From positions 62,001 to 126,000 of the forward strand of contig NZ_QMEY01000006.1 of assembly GCF_003315795.1 (NCBI RefSeq): DNA of 64,000 bases. Reading direction: 5' to 3'. Source of the stretch: Spongiactinospora rosea (GTDB taxonomy: Bacteria > Actinomycetota > Actinomycetes > Streptosporangiales > Streptosporangiaceae). Under the pieces are notes generated by a model. It saw only the letters and a list, made by a program, of their open reading frames with translations, had not been told where the DNA came from and made no database searches. Made by a program: the position numbers and the translations under genes. Each line of letters opens with the position of its first letter. The stretch's first letter is position 1. Below are positions 51,710 to 60,646 of this stretch, in pieces.

Positions 51710-52578
51710 GGCGACCGGGTGGCGCCGGGGACGCGCAGCGGCTCGATCCTGCCGGTGAGCAGCACGGCGGTCGCCGCGAGCAGCGCCGCCAGCCCCAAGG
51801 TGACCGGCACGTTCTCCCACACCTGCCCGAAGACGGCCGGTACCGGAAGCCCGGTGCGGGCGAGCATCGGCAGGCTCCACACCACCAGGGCGACCGCGAT
51901 CGCGCCGTCGGCGCGCCACCACACCGAAAGCAGCAGGCTGAGCGCGGCCAGCAGCGCGGCCGGGCCGAGCCAGACCAGGACCAGGCCGCACAGTCCCTGC
52001 GGCGCCGCGCCCAGCACGGTCAGCAGCGCCGAACCGAGCAGCGCCACCACGAGATCGAAGCCGAACAGGCAGGTCACCCTGGCCAGCAGGATCACCCGCG
52101 GCGAGGTGGGGGTGGCCCTGACCAGCTCGAACGCCTTGTCGCGGTCCGGGCTGTGCAGCCCGGCGACGCCGAACCCGGTGACCAGCGGCACGGCCAGCCC
52201 GAGCAGCACCTCGGCCAGCTCGAACCGGACCAGCGCGACCGCCACGCACCCGGCCACCACCAGGAAGGAGGAGAGCAGGACGGCGGTGGACAGCAGCCGG
52301 GCCTCCATGACCAGCAGCCGCCAGGCCCGCCGCAGCGCGGGACCCTGGCGCCGCGGCCGGTCCTGCGAGCCGTCGCCGATCCGTTCGCCGAGTTTGGGCC
52401 CGGCCCGCTCACCCGTGTAGGGCGGGGCCTCGCCGCATTCGGGGGAGCGCTCGCCGGGGTCGCCGTCGTACCCGCGGGCCAGCGCGGAGGCCAGCAGGAC
52501 GGCGCGGACCATGTCGGAGGCCGCCGGGGGCTGCGGGATGCCGTCGCGGATGCCCGCGAGTTCGGGCCAGTCGTTCAC
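51706..52578 (-). CDS. ABC-2 type permease 3 with ~85-residue cytoplasmic N-terminal extension
   Basis: 290 residues. Six or so helices start at residue ~92 (LLSTAVLLSSFLVVAGCVAVALV). A SPDRDKAFELVRATPTSPRVILLARVTCLF loop is like that of its neighbours. The first ~85 residues are hydrophilic (NDWPELAGIRDGIPQPPAASDMVRAVLLASAL...) and not permease-like. GTG 52578 overlaps the sigma-factor stop by 4 bp. That position, where an anti-sigma gene usually lies, makes the extension a candidate sigma-binding domain; this is inference only. Confidence 0.78.
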   Translation of the reverse strand: MNDWPELAGIRDGIPQPPAASDMVRAVLLASALARGYDGDPGERSPECGEAPPYTGERAGPKLGERIGDGSQDRPRRQGPALRRAWRLLVMEARLLSTAVLLSSFLVVAGCVAVALVRFELAEVLLGLAVPLVTGFGVAGLHSPDRDKAFELVRATPTSPRVILLARVTCLFGFDLVVALLGSALLTVLGAAPQGLCGLVLVWLGPAALLAALSLLLSVWWRADGAIAVALVVWSLPMLARTGLPVPAVFGQVWENVPVTLGLAALLAATAVLLTGRIEPLRVPGATRSP

Positions 52579-53219
52579 GCGGGCCCCCTCAGGATCGCGC
52601 GGGCATGATGCAGGCGGCTTTTGACGGTGCCGACCGGGATCCCCAGCACTTCGGCGATCTCCCGCTGGGTCAGGTCATGGACCAGCAGCAACACGACGAC
52701 CTCGCGATGCGGCAGCGGCAGCCGGGCCAGCGCGGACTGCACCTGGTCGCCGCCGACGGCCAGTTCCTCGGGGCCGGGCAGCGGGTCGGGTCCCTCGCGC
52801 GGCTCGGCCGCGATCGGCGGCGGCATGCCGCGCAGCCGGTTGTGCGCCTGCCTGCGCGCCACCCCGAACAGCCAGGTGCTGACGCTGGAGCGCTGCCGGT
52901 AGCTCGCCGCCGACAGCCACACGGCCATCACGGTGTCCTGGAGGATCTCCTCTGCCGTCCCGCGGTCGCCGCAGAGCCGATAGAGAAAGGCGAACAGCGG
53001 ACCGGAATACCGCTCATATAGGTCGGCCAGTGCCCGGGCGTCGCCGTCGGCGATCCTGGCGAGGACGCGGACGTCGCCCGCGGCGGCACGGTCGTCGCGG
53101 CGGGCGCGCGCGGCCCGCGCGGGCTGTCCGTCGGAGGCGTGGACCAGCGCCGTCCGCACCCGCGGCCGGTGGTCGATCCGCCCGGCCCACCCCGGCATCT
53201 TCTCGGCTCTTCCGTCCAT
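52575..53219 (-). CDS. ECF-type RNA polymerase sigma factor
   Basis: 214 residues. Sigma region 2 (ALADLYERYSGPLFAFLYRLCGDRGTAEEILQDTVMAVWLSAASYRQRSSVSTWLFGVARRQAHNRLR) and region 4 (ALARLPLPHREVVVLLLVHDLTQREIAEVLGIPVGTVKSRLHHARAIL) are intact. A ~45-residue N-terminal extension is Arg-rich. ATG 53219 was chosen; a GTG at 53246 is possible. It heads an operon with three ABC permeases and an ATPase, all in 4-bp overlaps except the last. No separate anti-sigma gene is present. Confidence 0.92.
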   Translation of the reverse strand: MDGRAEKMPGWAGRIDHRPRVRTALVHASDGQPARAARARRDDRAAAGDVRVLARIADGDARALADLYERYSGPLFAFLYRLCGDRGTAEEILQDTVMAVWLSAASYRQRSSVSTWLFGVARRQAHNRLRGMPPPIAAEPREGPDPLPGPEELAVGGDQVQSALARLPLPHREVVVLLLVHDLTQREIAEVLGIPVGTVKSRLHHARAILRGPA

Positions 53220-53228
53220 CGCAGGTAT

Positions 53229-53257
53229 GTAGCGGGTCACCGGCACGGAGGTTCACC
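53229..53257 (-). promoter_or_regulatory. Possible ECF autoregulated promoter
   Basis: On the minus strand, GGTGAAC (53257-53251), 16 bp, then CGCTAC (53234-53229), 10 bp before ATG 53219. AAC-type -35 and short GC-containing -10 boxes at this spacing are usual for ECF promoters. It would conflict with the alternative GTG start at 53246. Confidence 0.4.
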
Positions 53258-53674
53258 GATCGTGGATCTCGCCGCGGCGGGTCATCGAAGAGCGCCGGGC
53301 GTTAACGACCGGCCCGATTCCATTCGGGGGCGAGCATATCGCCGGCAAAATGCCATAGGAAAATGGAGCGGCGAAATCGCCCCGGCCTGCCTGCCCGGAA
53401 ATGGCGGCGCGGGTCAGGAGATCACAGAGCGCCACTTTCCTTTTACGCAGCCGTACTGTGACGTGGATCACAATAAATACGGACTGGACTCGTCAGATCA
53501 TCCGTTGCATCATCAATCGATCACAGAGCCACCAAAAAGGGACCCCGAACGGCACAGGACGCACGTCATGACAACCCATGTCATCGTGCCCGAATCCGCG
53601 TGCCCGCACGGCGAACGCCGCCACGGCCGCACGGCGTCCCGCCCGCCGACAACCGACGTTCGGAAAGGACTGTC
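53258..53674 (+). promoter_or_regulatory. Leader region of the fulvocin-like gene with Crp-type sites
   Basis: About 420 bp, noticeably AT-richer than its neighbours. TGTGACGTGGATCACA (53457-53472) is a perfect Crp/Fnr-family consensus (TGTGA-N6-TCACA). GATCACAGAGC occurs twice as a direct repeat (53420-53430 and 53519-53529), repeating the TCACA half-site. AATAAATA right after the palindrome could supply a -10. No gene is seen in the stretch. Confidence 0.65.
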
Positions 53675-54640
53675 TTGCGTTCTCCGGACACGCACTGGGT
53701 CATGGCGTTCGACGCCTCCTGCCGGCAGTGCCGCACCGTGGCCGACCAGATCGCGCACAGCAGCGATCACCGCGTCCACGTGCTGCCGCTGGACCATCCC
53801 GACGTGGCCGGATGGCGCGCCCGGGCCCGCGGCGGCGCCGCACCCGACGCGCCCACGCTGATCAGGGTGGGCCCGGACGCCGTGCACGCCTGGACGGGCC
53901 CCGCCATGGCGCTGCGGCTGGCCCTGCGGCTGGGGCCGCGCGCGACCCTGCGTTTCCTGAAAGCGCTGGGCGCCCTCCGCAAAGGCGTTTCGCCGCCCGC
54001 GGGCGGGCCGGAGTCCGCCGCTATGGGCAGGGGACAGTTCTTCCGCCTGGCCGGATTGGGCGCGGCGGCGCTGTTCGTCTTCGGAAAGGTCTCCCCCGCC
54101 CATGCCGAAACCGGCCGGGCGGCCGAATGGGTACGGGCGAACAATGGCCGCCTCCCCCGGGAGTACTCCCAATTCATCGGCCACGACCTGGCCGTCCGCC
54201 GGGCCGTTTACCGCGAACTCACGCCCGCCGAGCGCAGCCGCCTTTGGGTGTCGCACCTACGCGAATACCGCGCCGCGCACCCGGCGTTGACGGCCGCGAA
54301 AAACACCGTGCTCGAGGACGCGATCAACGTGGCCGCGCAGGAGCCGGTCTTCGCCGCCGGGGCGGACCCCGCGCTGGACGCCCGGCTCGCGGGGCTGCGG
54401 CGGGCCGCCATCGAGGCGTTCGGCCGGGAGGAGGCCCGGGCGCTGCTGGCCACCCTCGGCCCGGCCGGCCCGGTGAGCCCGCCAGGGTCGGCCACCTGCG
54501 GGTGTTCCACCCAGGACGACTGGTGCGCCACCGGCAGCTCCTGCCGTGGCTGCGCGAACTGCTCCTACTGCGCCTGCACCTGCACCGCCAGCGGCTGCGG
54601 CACGCTGTGGCGCTACCGCTGCAACGGCAACTGCGGCTGA
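53675..54640 (+). CDS. Fulvocin C-like cysteine-rich protein
   Basis: About 321 residues from TTG 53675 (GGAAAGGA at 5 nt); ATG 53702 is an alternative. Residues ~10-120 look like a cytoplasmic thioredoxin-related CxxC domain (AFDASCRQCR...HVLPLDHPDV...APTLIRVG). A hydrophobic, Tat-like segment (RGQFFRLAGLGAAALFVFG...AHA) lies internally near 130-150. A helical domain follows (EWVRANNGRLPREYSQFIGHDL...). The last ~45 residues hold 12 cysteines, including CGCSTQDDWC and GCGTLWRYRCNGNC, which resemble the myxobacterial bacteriocin fulvocin C. Precursor, delivery and processing are inferred; I know no biochemical study of this architecture. Confidence 0.75.
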   Translation: MRSPDTHWVMAFDASCRQCRTVADQIAHSSDHRVHVLPLDHPDVAGWRARARGGAAPDAPTLIRVGPDAVHAWTGPAMALRLALRLGPRATLRFLKALGALRKGVSPPAGGPESAAMGRGQFFRLAGLGAAALFVFGKVSPAHAETGRAAEWVRANNGRLPREYSQFIGHDLAVRRAVYRELTPAERSRLWVSHLREYRAAHPALTAAKNTVLEDAINVAAQEPVFAAGADPALDARLAGLRRAAIEAFGREEARALLATLGPAGPVSPPGSATCGCSTQDDWCATGSSCRGCANCSYCACTCTASGCGTLWRYRCNGNCG

Positions 54641-54664
54641 GCCGCCGGCGGGCGGCGGGGCCGG

Positions 54665-56134
54665 TCAGCCCGCGGCGTGGCGCTCCAGGAAGGAGTAGAC
54701 GTCGGCCTCATCGACGCCCGGGAAGGAGCCGGGCGGCAGGGCGGCCAGGACGTGGGAGTTGGCGCGGGCCGAGGGCCAGGCGTAGCCCTCCCAGCGCTGG
54801 GTCAGCTCCGGCGGCGGGCGGCGGCAGCACTCGCCGTTGGGGCAGGCCGACTTGGTGCGCCGGGTCGTCTCCCGGCCCCGGAACCACCGCGACTCGCGGT
54901 ACGGCACGCCCAGCGTGATCGCGAAGTCCCGTTCCCGCGAGGGGTCCACGTGCGCCATGCAGAAGTAGGTGCCGGTGGCGGAGTCGGAGTACTGGTAGAA
55001 GACCGAGAACTTGTCCGGCGACTGGAAGACCTGCCGCCCCGACCAGCGCAGGCACATCCGCTGGCCCTCGATGGCCCCCTGCTCGTCGGCGGGGAAGACG
55101 ATGCCGTCGTTCTCGTAGGCCTTGTAGATGATCCCGCCGGCGTCGTTGCGGACGAAGTGGCACACCAGGTCCAGGTGGTGGGTGGCCAGGTTGGTGAACC
55201 GGTGGGCGGCCATCTCGTAGGAGACGGCGAAGACGTCGCGCAGGTCTTCCACCGACAGCGCGCGGTCCTCCTTGGCCTCGCGCAGGTAGGCCGCCGCCGC
55301 GTCCTCGGGCACCAGCAGGGCCGCGGCGAAGTAGTTGGCCTCGGTGCGCTGGCGCAGGAAGTCGGCGAAGTCGCGCGGCCGGTGGTGGCCGAGCGCCAGA
55401 TGACCGAGGGTCTGCAGCAGGATCGTGCGCGGGCTGTGCATGCCCAGCTGCTCGTTCTTGACGTAGATCCGCCGGTTGCGCTGGTCGGTGATGGACCGCA
55501 CGGTCCGCGGCAGGTCCTGGGCGGTGTGCACCGTGTACCCGAAGTGGGTGACCAGCGCCTGTACGGTGCTCTGCGACATCGCGCCGGTGCGGTAGCCGAC
55601 CGCCGACAGCGCCTCGGCCGCGGCCTTCTCGATCTCGGGGAAGTAGTTGTCCCGCTCGCGCTGTTTGCGGCGCAGCTCGGCGTTGGCGGCCCTGGCCTCC
55701 TCCGGCGTGGCGGTGCCCCTGGCCTCGCGGGAGCGCAGCTCCTCGTACAGGGCCAGGATGTGCTCCAGGACGTCGTTGGGCACCCGCGCGGAGACCTTGA
55801 GGCGGGGCAGGCCGAGCCGGGTGTAGATCGGGTCGCGCTGGGCCTCCTCCAGCGCGATCTCCAGCTGGGCCCGGCGGTTGGGGGCCTGGCGGCGCAGTAG
55901 TTCCTCCACCGGGACGTTGAGCGCGGCGGCCAGGGACTTCAGCAGCGACAGCTTGGGCTCGCGTTTGCCGTTCTCCAGCAGGGACAGCTGGCTGGGTGCG
56001 CGGCTGACCCGCCCGCCCAGGTCGGACAGGGTGAGCCCGCGCTGTTTACGCAGGTGGCGCAACCGCTGCCCGAACGCGATGAGATCAAGCTCCTGCGTCA
56101 AAGAAAGCGGTTCTTCGCTCACCAAGGGTGCCAT
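54665..56134 (-). CDS. ramB: RamB/ScfR-type XRE regulator of acetate/short-chain acyl metabolism
   Basis: 489 residues. N-terminal XRE helix-turn-helix (AFGQRLRHLRKQRGLTLSDLGGRVSRAPSQLSLLENGKREPKLSLLKSLAAAL), a central ImmA/IrrE-like DUF955 domain (ILLQTLGHLALGHHRPRDFADFLRQRTEANYFAAALLVPE) with a partly altered HExxH, and a C-terminal ScfR domain with a CPNGECCRRP cysteine cluster. RamB represses glyoxylate and acetate genes in Corynebacterium and Mycobacterium. It is divergent from aceA here, the same pairing. ATG 56134. Confidence 0.92.
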   Translation of the reverse strand: MAPLVSEEPLSLTQELDLIAFGQRLRHLRKQRGLTLSDLGGRVSRAPSQLSLLENGKREPKLSLLKSLAAALNVPVEELLRRQAPNRRAQLEIALEEAQRDPIYTRLGLPRLKVSARVPNDVLEHILALYEELRSREARGTATPEEARAANAELRRKQRERDNYFPEIEKAAAEALSAVGYRTGAMSQSTVQALVTHFGYTVHTAQDLPRTVRSITDQRNRRIYVKNEQLGMHSPRTILLQTLGHLALGHHRPRDFADFLRQRTEANYFAAALLVPEDAAAAYLREAKEDRALSVEDLRDVFAVSYEMAAHRFTNLATHHLDLVCHFVRNDAGGIIYKAYENDGIVFPADEQGAIEGQRMCLRWSGRQVFQSPDKFSVFYQYSDSATGTYFCMAHVDPSRERDFAITLGVPYRESRWFRGRETTRRTKSACPNGECCRRPPPELTQRWEGYAWPSARANSHVLAALPPGSFPGVDEADVYSFLERHAAG

Positions 56135-56148
56135 GCACCGATCCTAAG

Positions 56149-56219
56149 CGAAATTTCGGCGCATCTTCCACTCCCGCCGGGCGTCCTGCGTGCCTGCCAT
56201 CGGATTGGTCTAGTCCATA
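56149..56219. promoter_or_regulatory. ramB-aceA intergenic operators: palindrome and DasR-like box
   Basis: The 237-bp divergent region holds CGAAATTTCG, a perfect 10-bp palindrome at 56149-56158 just upstream of ramB. It also holds ATTGGTCTAGTCCATA at 56204-56219, whose core TGGTCTAGTCCA matches 11 of 12 bases of the DasR-responsive element core TGGTCTAGACCA known from Streptomyces. The former may be a RamB autoregulatory site. Other dyads (GAAA-N7-TTTC near 56222) are present nearer aceA. Confidence 0.5.
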
Positions 56220-56371
56220 GCGGAAACTTACTATTTCTTCACCGCCCAAGGCAGCCCAATCTTCCTGATAAGAGAAGATCTGACGTTCTTTCGCCCAGCA
56301 GGTCTGTTAACAGGTCCGGCAATCCGCCCAAACTCATAGCAAGCACCCAGGGGACGACAAGGAGCTGACTC

Positions 56372-57664
<1,293 letters not shown>

Positions 57665-57716
57665 AGGGCCCTGCCGGAAAGCTCACGCAAGGGGCTCACC
57701 GAGACGACGATGTGAC

Positions 57717-57829
57717 GGGGTCCGGTCCCGGGCCGCTCAACGGCTCCCCTTTCCGGGACCGGACCCCGCCGGCCAGGGGCGGCTCCGCCGTGACGGAAGG
57801 CAGGGCACAGCCCCCGCCACGGCGGAGCC
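57717..57829. terminator. Two hairpins between convergent aceA and ABC genes
   Basis: Hairpin 1 has a perfect 15-bp stem (57717-57731 with 57753-57767) and 21-nt loop. Hairpin 2 has a perfect 12-bp stem, GGCTCCGCCGTG (57781-57792) with CACGGCGGAGCC (57818-57829). Neither has a T-run. They lie after aceA and converge on the minus-strand ABC gene. Confidence 0.65.
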
Positions 57830-57865
57830 GTTCACACGCGCAGGCGGAGCCGTTCACACGCGCAG
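57822..57865. repeat. Exact 22-bp tandem duplication at the 3' end of an ABC gene
   Basis: Two identical abutting 22-bp units (57822-57843 and 57844-57865), each starting GCGGAGCCGTTCACACG. The second unit contains the ABC gene stop (57854) and last codons; the first is a copy just downstream, also including one arm of hairpin 2. Exact identity suggests a recent event. Confidence 0.9.
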
Positions 57866-58684
57866 CGCGCGCACGTACCAGCGGCCCTCCACCCGGTCCA
57901 GGGCCAGCGGGCGGCCGAAGCACTCCGACAGCCACGCCCCGGTCAGCACCTCGCCCACCGCCCCGGCGGTCAGCACCCGCCCCTCGCGCATCAGCAGCGC
58001 GTGCGTGGTGGTGGCCGGGACCTCCTCCAGGTGATGGGTCACGGTGACCGTCGTCAGCTCCGGGCGGGCCCGCGCCAGATCCTCCACCGCCACGATCAGG
58101 TCCTCGCGGGCCGGAAGGTCCAGCCCGGCCGACGGCTCGTCCAGGAACACGATCGCCGGGTCGGCCATCAGCGCCCGCGCCACGCGGATCCTGGCCCGCT
58201 CGCCCTGCGAGCACACCCCGAACGGCCGTTCGGCGAGGTCCTTGCAGCCCAGCTCGGCCAGCAGCCGGTGCGCCCGCTCATGCTCGGCCGGGCCGTAGCG
58301 GTCCCACAGCGGGGCGGCGGTGCCGGTGTGCCCCGTCAGTACCACGGTGTGCGCGGTGGCGTGCTCCTCCTCCATCAGCGCCTCATCGACCAGGCCCTGG
58401 CTGGCCGCGACCAGGCCGATGTGCCCGCGCAGCTCACGCAGGTCCACCCGGCCCAGCCGATGTCCGAGCACATGGGCCGTACCGGTGGTGGGATGGCGCA
58501 CCGAGGCGGCCACCGACAGCATCGTGGTCTTGCCCGCGCCGTTCGGGCCGAGGATCACCCAGTGCTCGCCGTACCCCGCCCGCCAGTCGATCTCGCCGAT
58601 CAGCCACCGGCCGCTCACCCGCACTCCGACGCCGGACAGCTCCAGCGCCGCGCCGGCCCTGTCCGGGACGATCTCCTCCCCCAT
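57854..58684 (-). CDS. Stand-alone ABC ATPase
   Basis: 276 residues. Walker A LGPNGAGKTT, Q-loop VAASQ, signature CSQGERARIRVARAL (SQGE form), Walker B IVFLDEPSAGLD, H-loop THHLEEVP. The overall pattern is like the YnjD/ModF-type cytoplasmic ATPases found without a permease. No permease adjoins; the role may be regulation or repair rather than transport. ATG 58684. Confidence 0.9.
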   Translation of the reverse strand: MGEEIVPDRAGAALELSGVGVRVSGRWLIGEIDWRAGYGEHWVILGPNGAGKTTMLSVAASVRHPTTGTAHVLGHRLGRVDLRELRGHIGLVAASQGLVDEALMEEEHATAHTVVLTGHTGTAAPLWDRYGPAEHERAHRLLAELGCKDLAERPFGVCSQGERARIRVARALMADPAIVFLDEPSAGLDLPAREDLIVAVEDLARARPELTTVTVTHHLEEVPATTTHALLMREGRVLTAGAVGEVLTGAWLSECFGRPLALDRVEGRWYVRALRV

Positions 58685-58761
58685 CGGCCCTCCTCATCCG
58701 GGGTTCGGTACCGATGCAGGATAAGCGGTGCCCGCCGGGCGCCCGGACGCGGCCGGTCGGT

Positions 58762-59427
58762 TCAGCCCAGCCAGCCCGGCGTGATCAGGCCCCCCTCGTA
58801 CGCCAGCACCACCACCTGCGCCCGGTCCCTGGCCCGCAGCTTGGTCATGATCCGGCTCACGTGGGTCTTGACCGTGGCGGGACTGAGCACCAGCCGGGCG
58901 GCGATCTCGTCGTTGCTCAGGCCCGAGCCGATCAGCGTCATCACCTCGCGCTCCCGCTCGGTCAGCGCCGCGAACTCCGGCCCCGGCGCGGGCCGCCGCA
59001 CCCGCCCGGCGAACTCCGCGATCAGCCGCCTGGTGACCGACGGGGCGATCAGCGCGTCGCCGCGGGCCACCACGCGCACGGCGTGGATCAGCTCCATCGG
59101 CTCGGTGTCCTTCACCAGGAACCCGCCCGCGCCCGCCTTCAGCGCCCCGTAGACGTAGTCGTCCAGCTCGAACGTGGTGAGGATCACCACGCGGACCGAC
59201 TCCAGCCGCCCGTCGGAGACGATCTTGCGGGTGGCCTCCAGCCCGTCCAGGCGCGGCATCCTGATGTCCATCAGCACCACGTCAGGGCGTAGCTCTCGGG
59301 CCAGCCGCACGGCCTCCTCGCCGTCGCCCGCCTCGCCGACCACCTCGATGTCGTCCTCGCCGGTGAGGATCGACCGGAAACCGGCCCTGACCAGCGTCTG
59401 GTCATCGGCCAGCAGCACCCGGATCAT
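58762..59427 (-). CDS. NarL/LuxR-type response regulator
   Basis: 221 residues. Receiver domain with phospho-acceptor Asp54 (DVVLMDIRMP), acidic pair DD at 8-9, Thr and Lys in VILTTF and FLVKDT. The C-terminal LuxR HTH is LTEREREVMTLIGSGLSNDEIAARLVLSPATVKTHVSRIMTKLRARDR. ATG 59427 overlaps the upstream kinase stop by 4 bp. Target unknown. Confidence 0.95.
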   Translation of the reverse strand: MIRVLLADDQTLVRAGFRSILTGEDDIEVVGEAGDGEEAVRLARELRPDVVLMDIRMPRLDGLEATRKIVSDGRLESVRVVILTTFELDDYVYGALKAGAGGFLVKDTEPMELIHAVRVVARGDALIAPSVTRRLIAEFAGRVRRPAPGPEFAALTEREREVMTLIGSGLSNDEIAARLVLSPATVKTHVSRIMTKLRARDRAQVVVLAYEGGLITPGWLG

Positions 59428-60590
59428 CCCGCCCCCCGCACCGGCAGCCGGGCGCTGACCCCGAACCCGCCGCCCGCCAGCGGCCCCGTCGCCAGCTCGC
59501 CGCCCAGCGCCGCGGCGCGTTCGCGCATTCCCCGGATCCCGTGCCCGGGCGGCCCGGGAACGGCCGACCCGTCATCGTCCACCCGAACCGTCACCTGCCC
59601 GCTCCCGTCGTCGAACTCGATCTCCACCGCCGCCGAACCGGCCCCCGAGTGGCGGGTCACGTTGGTCAGCGCCTCCTGCACGATGCGGTACACGGCCTGG
59701 TCCACCTCGGGCGCGAGCGCCGGCACCGCCGCCCGGCCGCACTCCACGCGCAGCCGTACCGCAAGGCCGGTCTCCCGCGCCCCGGCGATCAGCCGGTCCA
59801 GCGCCGCCATCCCCGGCCGCTCCGCGCCGCCCACCTCGGCCGCCTCCAGCGTGGCCGGGGCGACGGCGGGCGGCGGCCCGGTGGGGGCCCGCTCGTCGGC
59901 CTGGCGCAACATCCCCAGCGTGGCGCGCAGGTCGCCCAGCGCCTCCCGGCTGGCCTCCTTGATCGCGGCCAGCGCCGACTCCGCCCGCTCGGGGTGCTCC
60001 CCCAGCCGGTGCAGCGCCGCCGCGGCCTGGACGTTGATCAGCGACAACCGGTGCCCCAGCGCGTCGTGCAGGTCACGGGCGATGCGCAGCCGTTCCTCGG
60101 CGCGGGCCCGCCGCTCGGCCTGCGCGATCGTGCTGTTGCGCTGCCGGGCCACCGCGCCGGCCGCCGCCGCGGTCAGCAGCCAGCCCACCGCGCGGAAGAT
60201 GTCGCCCTGGGAGTCCTCCGCCGACTCGGACCAGACCAGCCCGGCGACCACCGCCACGACGAACACCGCGGACACCGCGATCCCCCGCACCTCGGCCAGC
60301 GTGTACAGCATCACCATGTACGCCAGCACCATCGGATTCATCGGGTTGCCCAGCGCGAAATAGGCCAGCGTCGCCGCCAGCACGACCACCGACGCCCCCA
60401 CCGGCCACCGCCGGCGGGCGGGCACCGCCGCCGCGGCCACCAGCGCGAGCCCGAAGCCGTACGGCCACGCCGGACCCGGCGCGCCGGCGACCCCGGCCAC
60501 CACCGACGCCACCGCGATACCGGCCGCGATCAGCAGATCCGCGCGCACACCGCGCGGAGGCCACCAACGCCGGTATGAGTCGCTCACCAC
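59424..60590 (-). CDS. Two-component sensor histidine kinase (HisKA_3)
   Basis: 388 residues. Four to five membrane helices in the first ~150 residues with almost no extracytoplasmic loop, so an intramembrane-type sensor. Phospho-acceptor His in ARDLHDALGHRLSLINVQ, then HATPase_c (DQAVYRIVQEALTNVTRHSGA; VRVDDDGSA; GHGIRGMRERAAALGG). GTG 60590 start; GTG 60587 is next to it. Pairs with the overlapping response regulator. Confidence 0.94.
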   Translation of the reverse strand: MVSDSYRRWWPPRGVRADLLIAAGIAVASVVAGVAGAPGPAWPYGFGLALVAAAAVPARRRWPVGASVVVLAATLAYFALGNPMNPMVLAYMVMLYTLAEVRGIAVSAVFVVAVVAGLVWSESAEDSQGDIFRAVGWLLTAAAAGAVARQRNSTIAQAERRARAEERLRIARDLHDALGHRLSLINVQAAAALHRLGEHPERAESALAAIKEASREALGDLRATLGMLRQADERAPTGPPPAVAPATLEAAEVGGAERPGMAALDRLIAGARETGLAVRLRVECGRAAVPALAPEVDQAVYRIVQEALTNVTRHSGAGSAAVEIEFDDGSGQVTVRVDDDGSAVPGPPGHGIRGMRERAAALGGELATGPLAGGGFGVSARLPVRGAG

Positions 60591-60646
60591 GTCCGGAAGC
60601 CTATGGGCAAATCATCCCGGCCCGGCATCCGGCCGAGACGTCCGGT

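Noticed and set aside
48108..54640. A lantibiotic or thiopeptide gene cluster
   Set aside because: There is a P450, an ABC exporter and a Cys-rich peptide, but no LanB/LanC/LanM, YcaO, radical SAM or dedicated protease gene.
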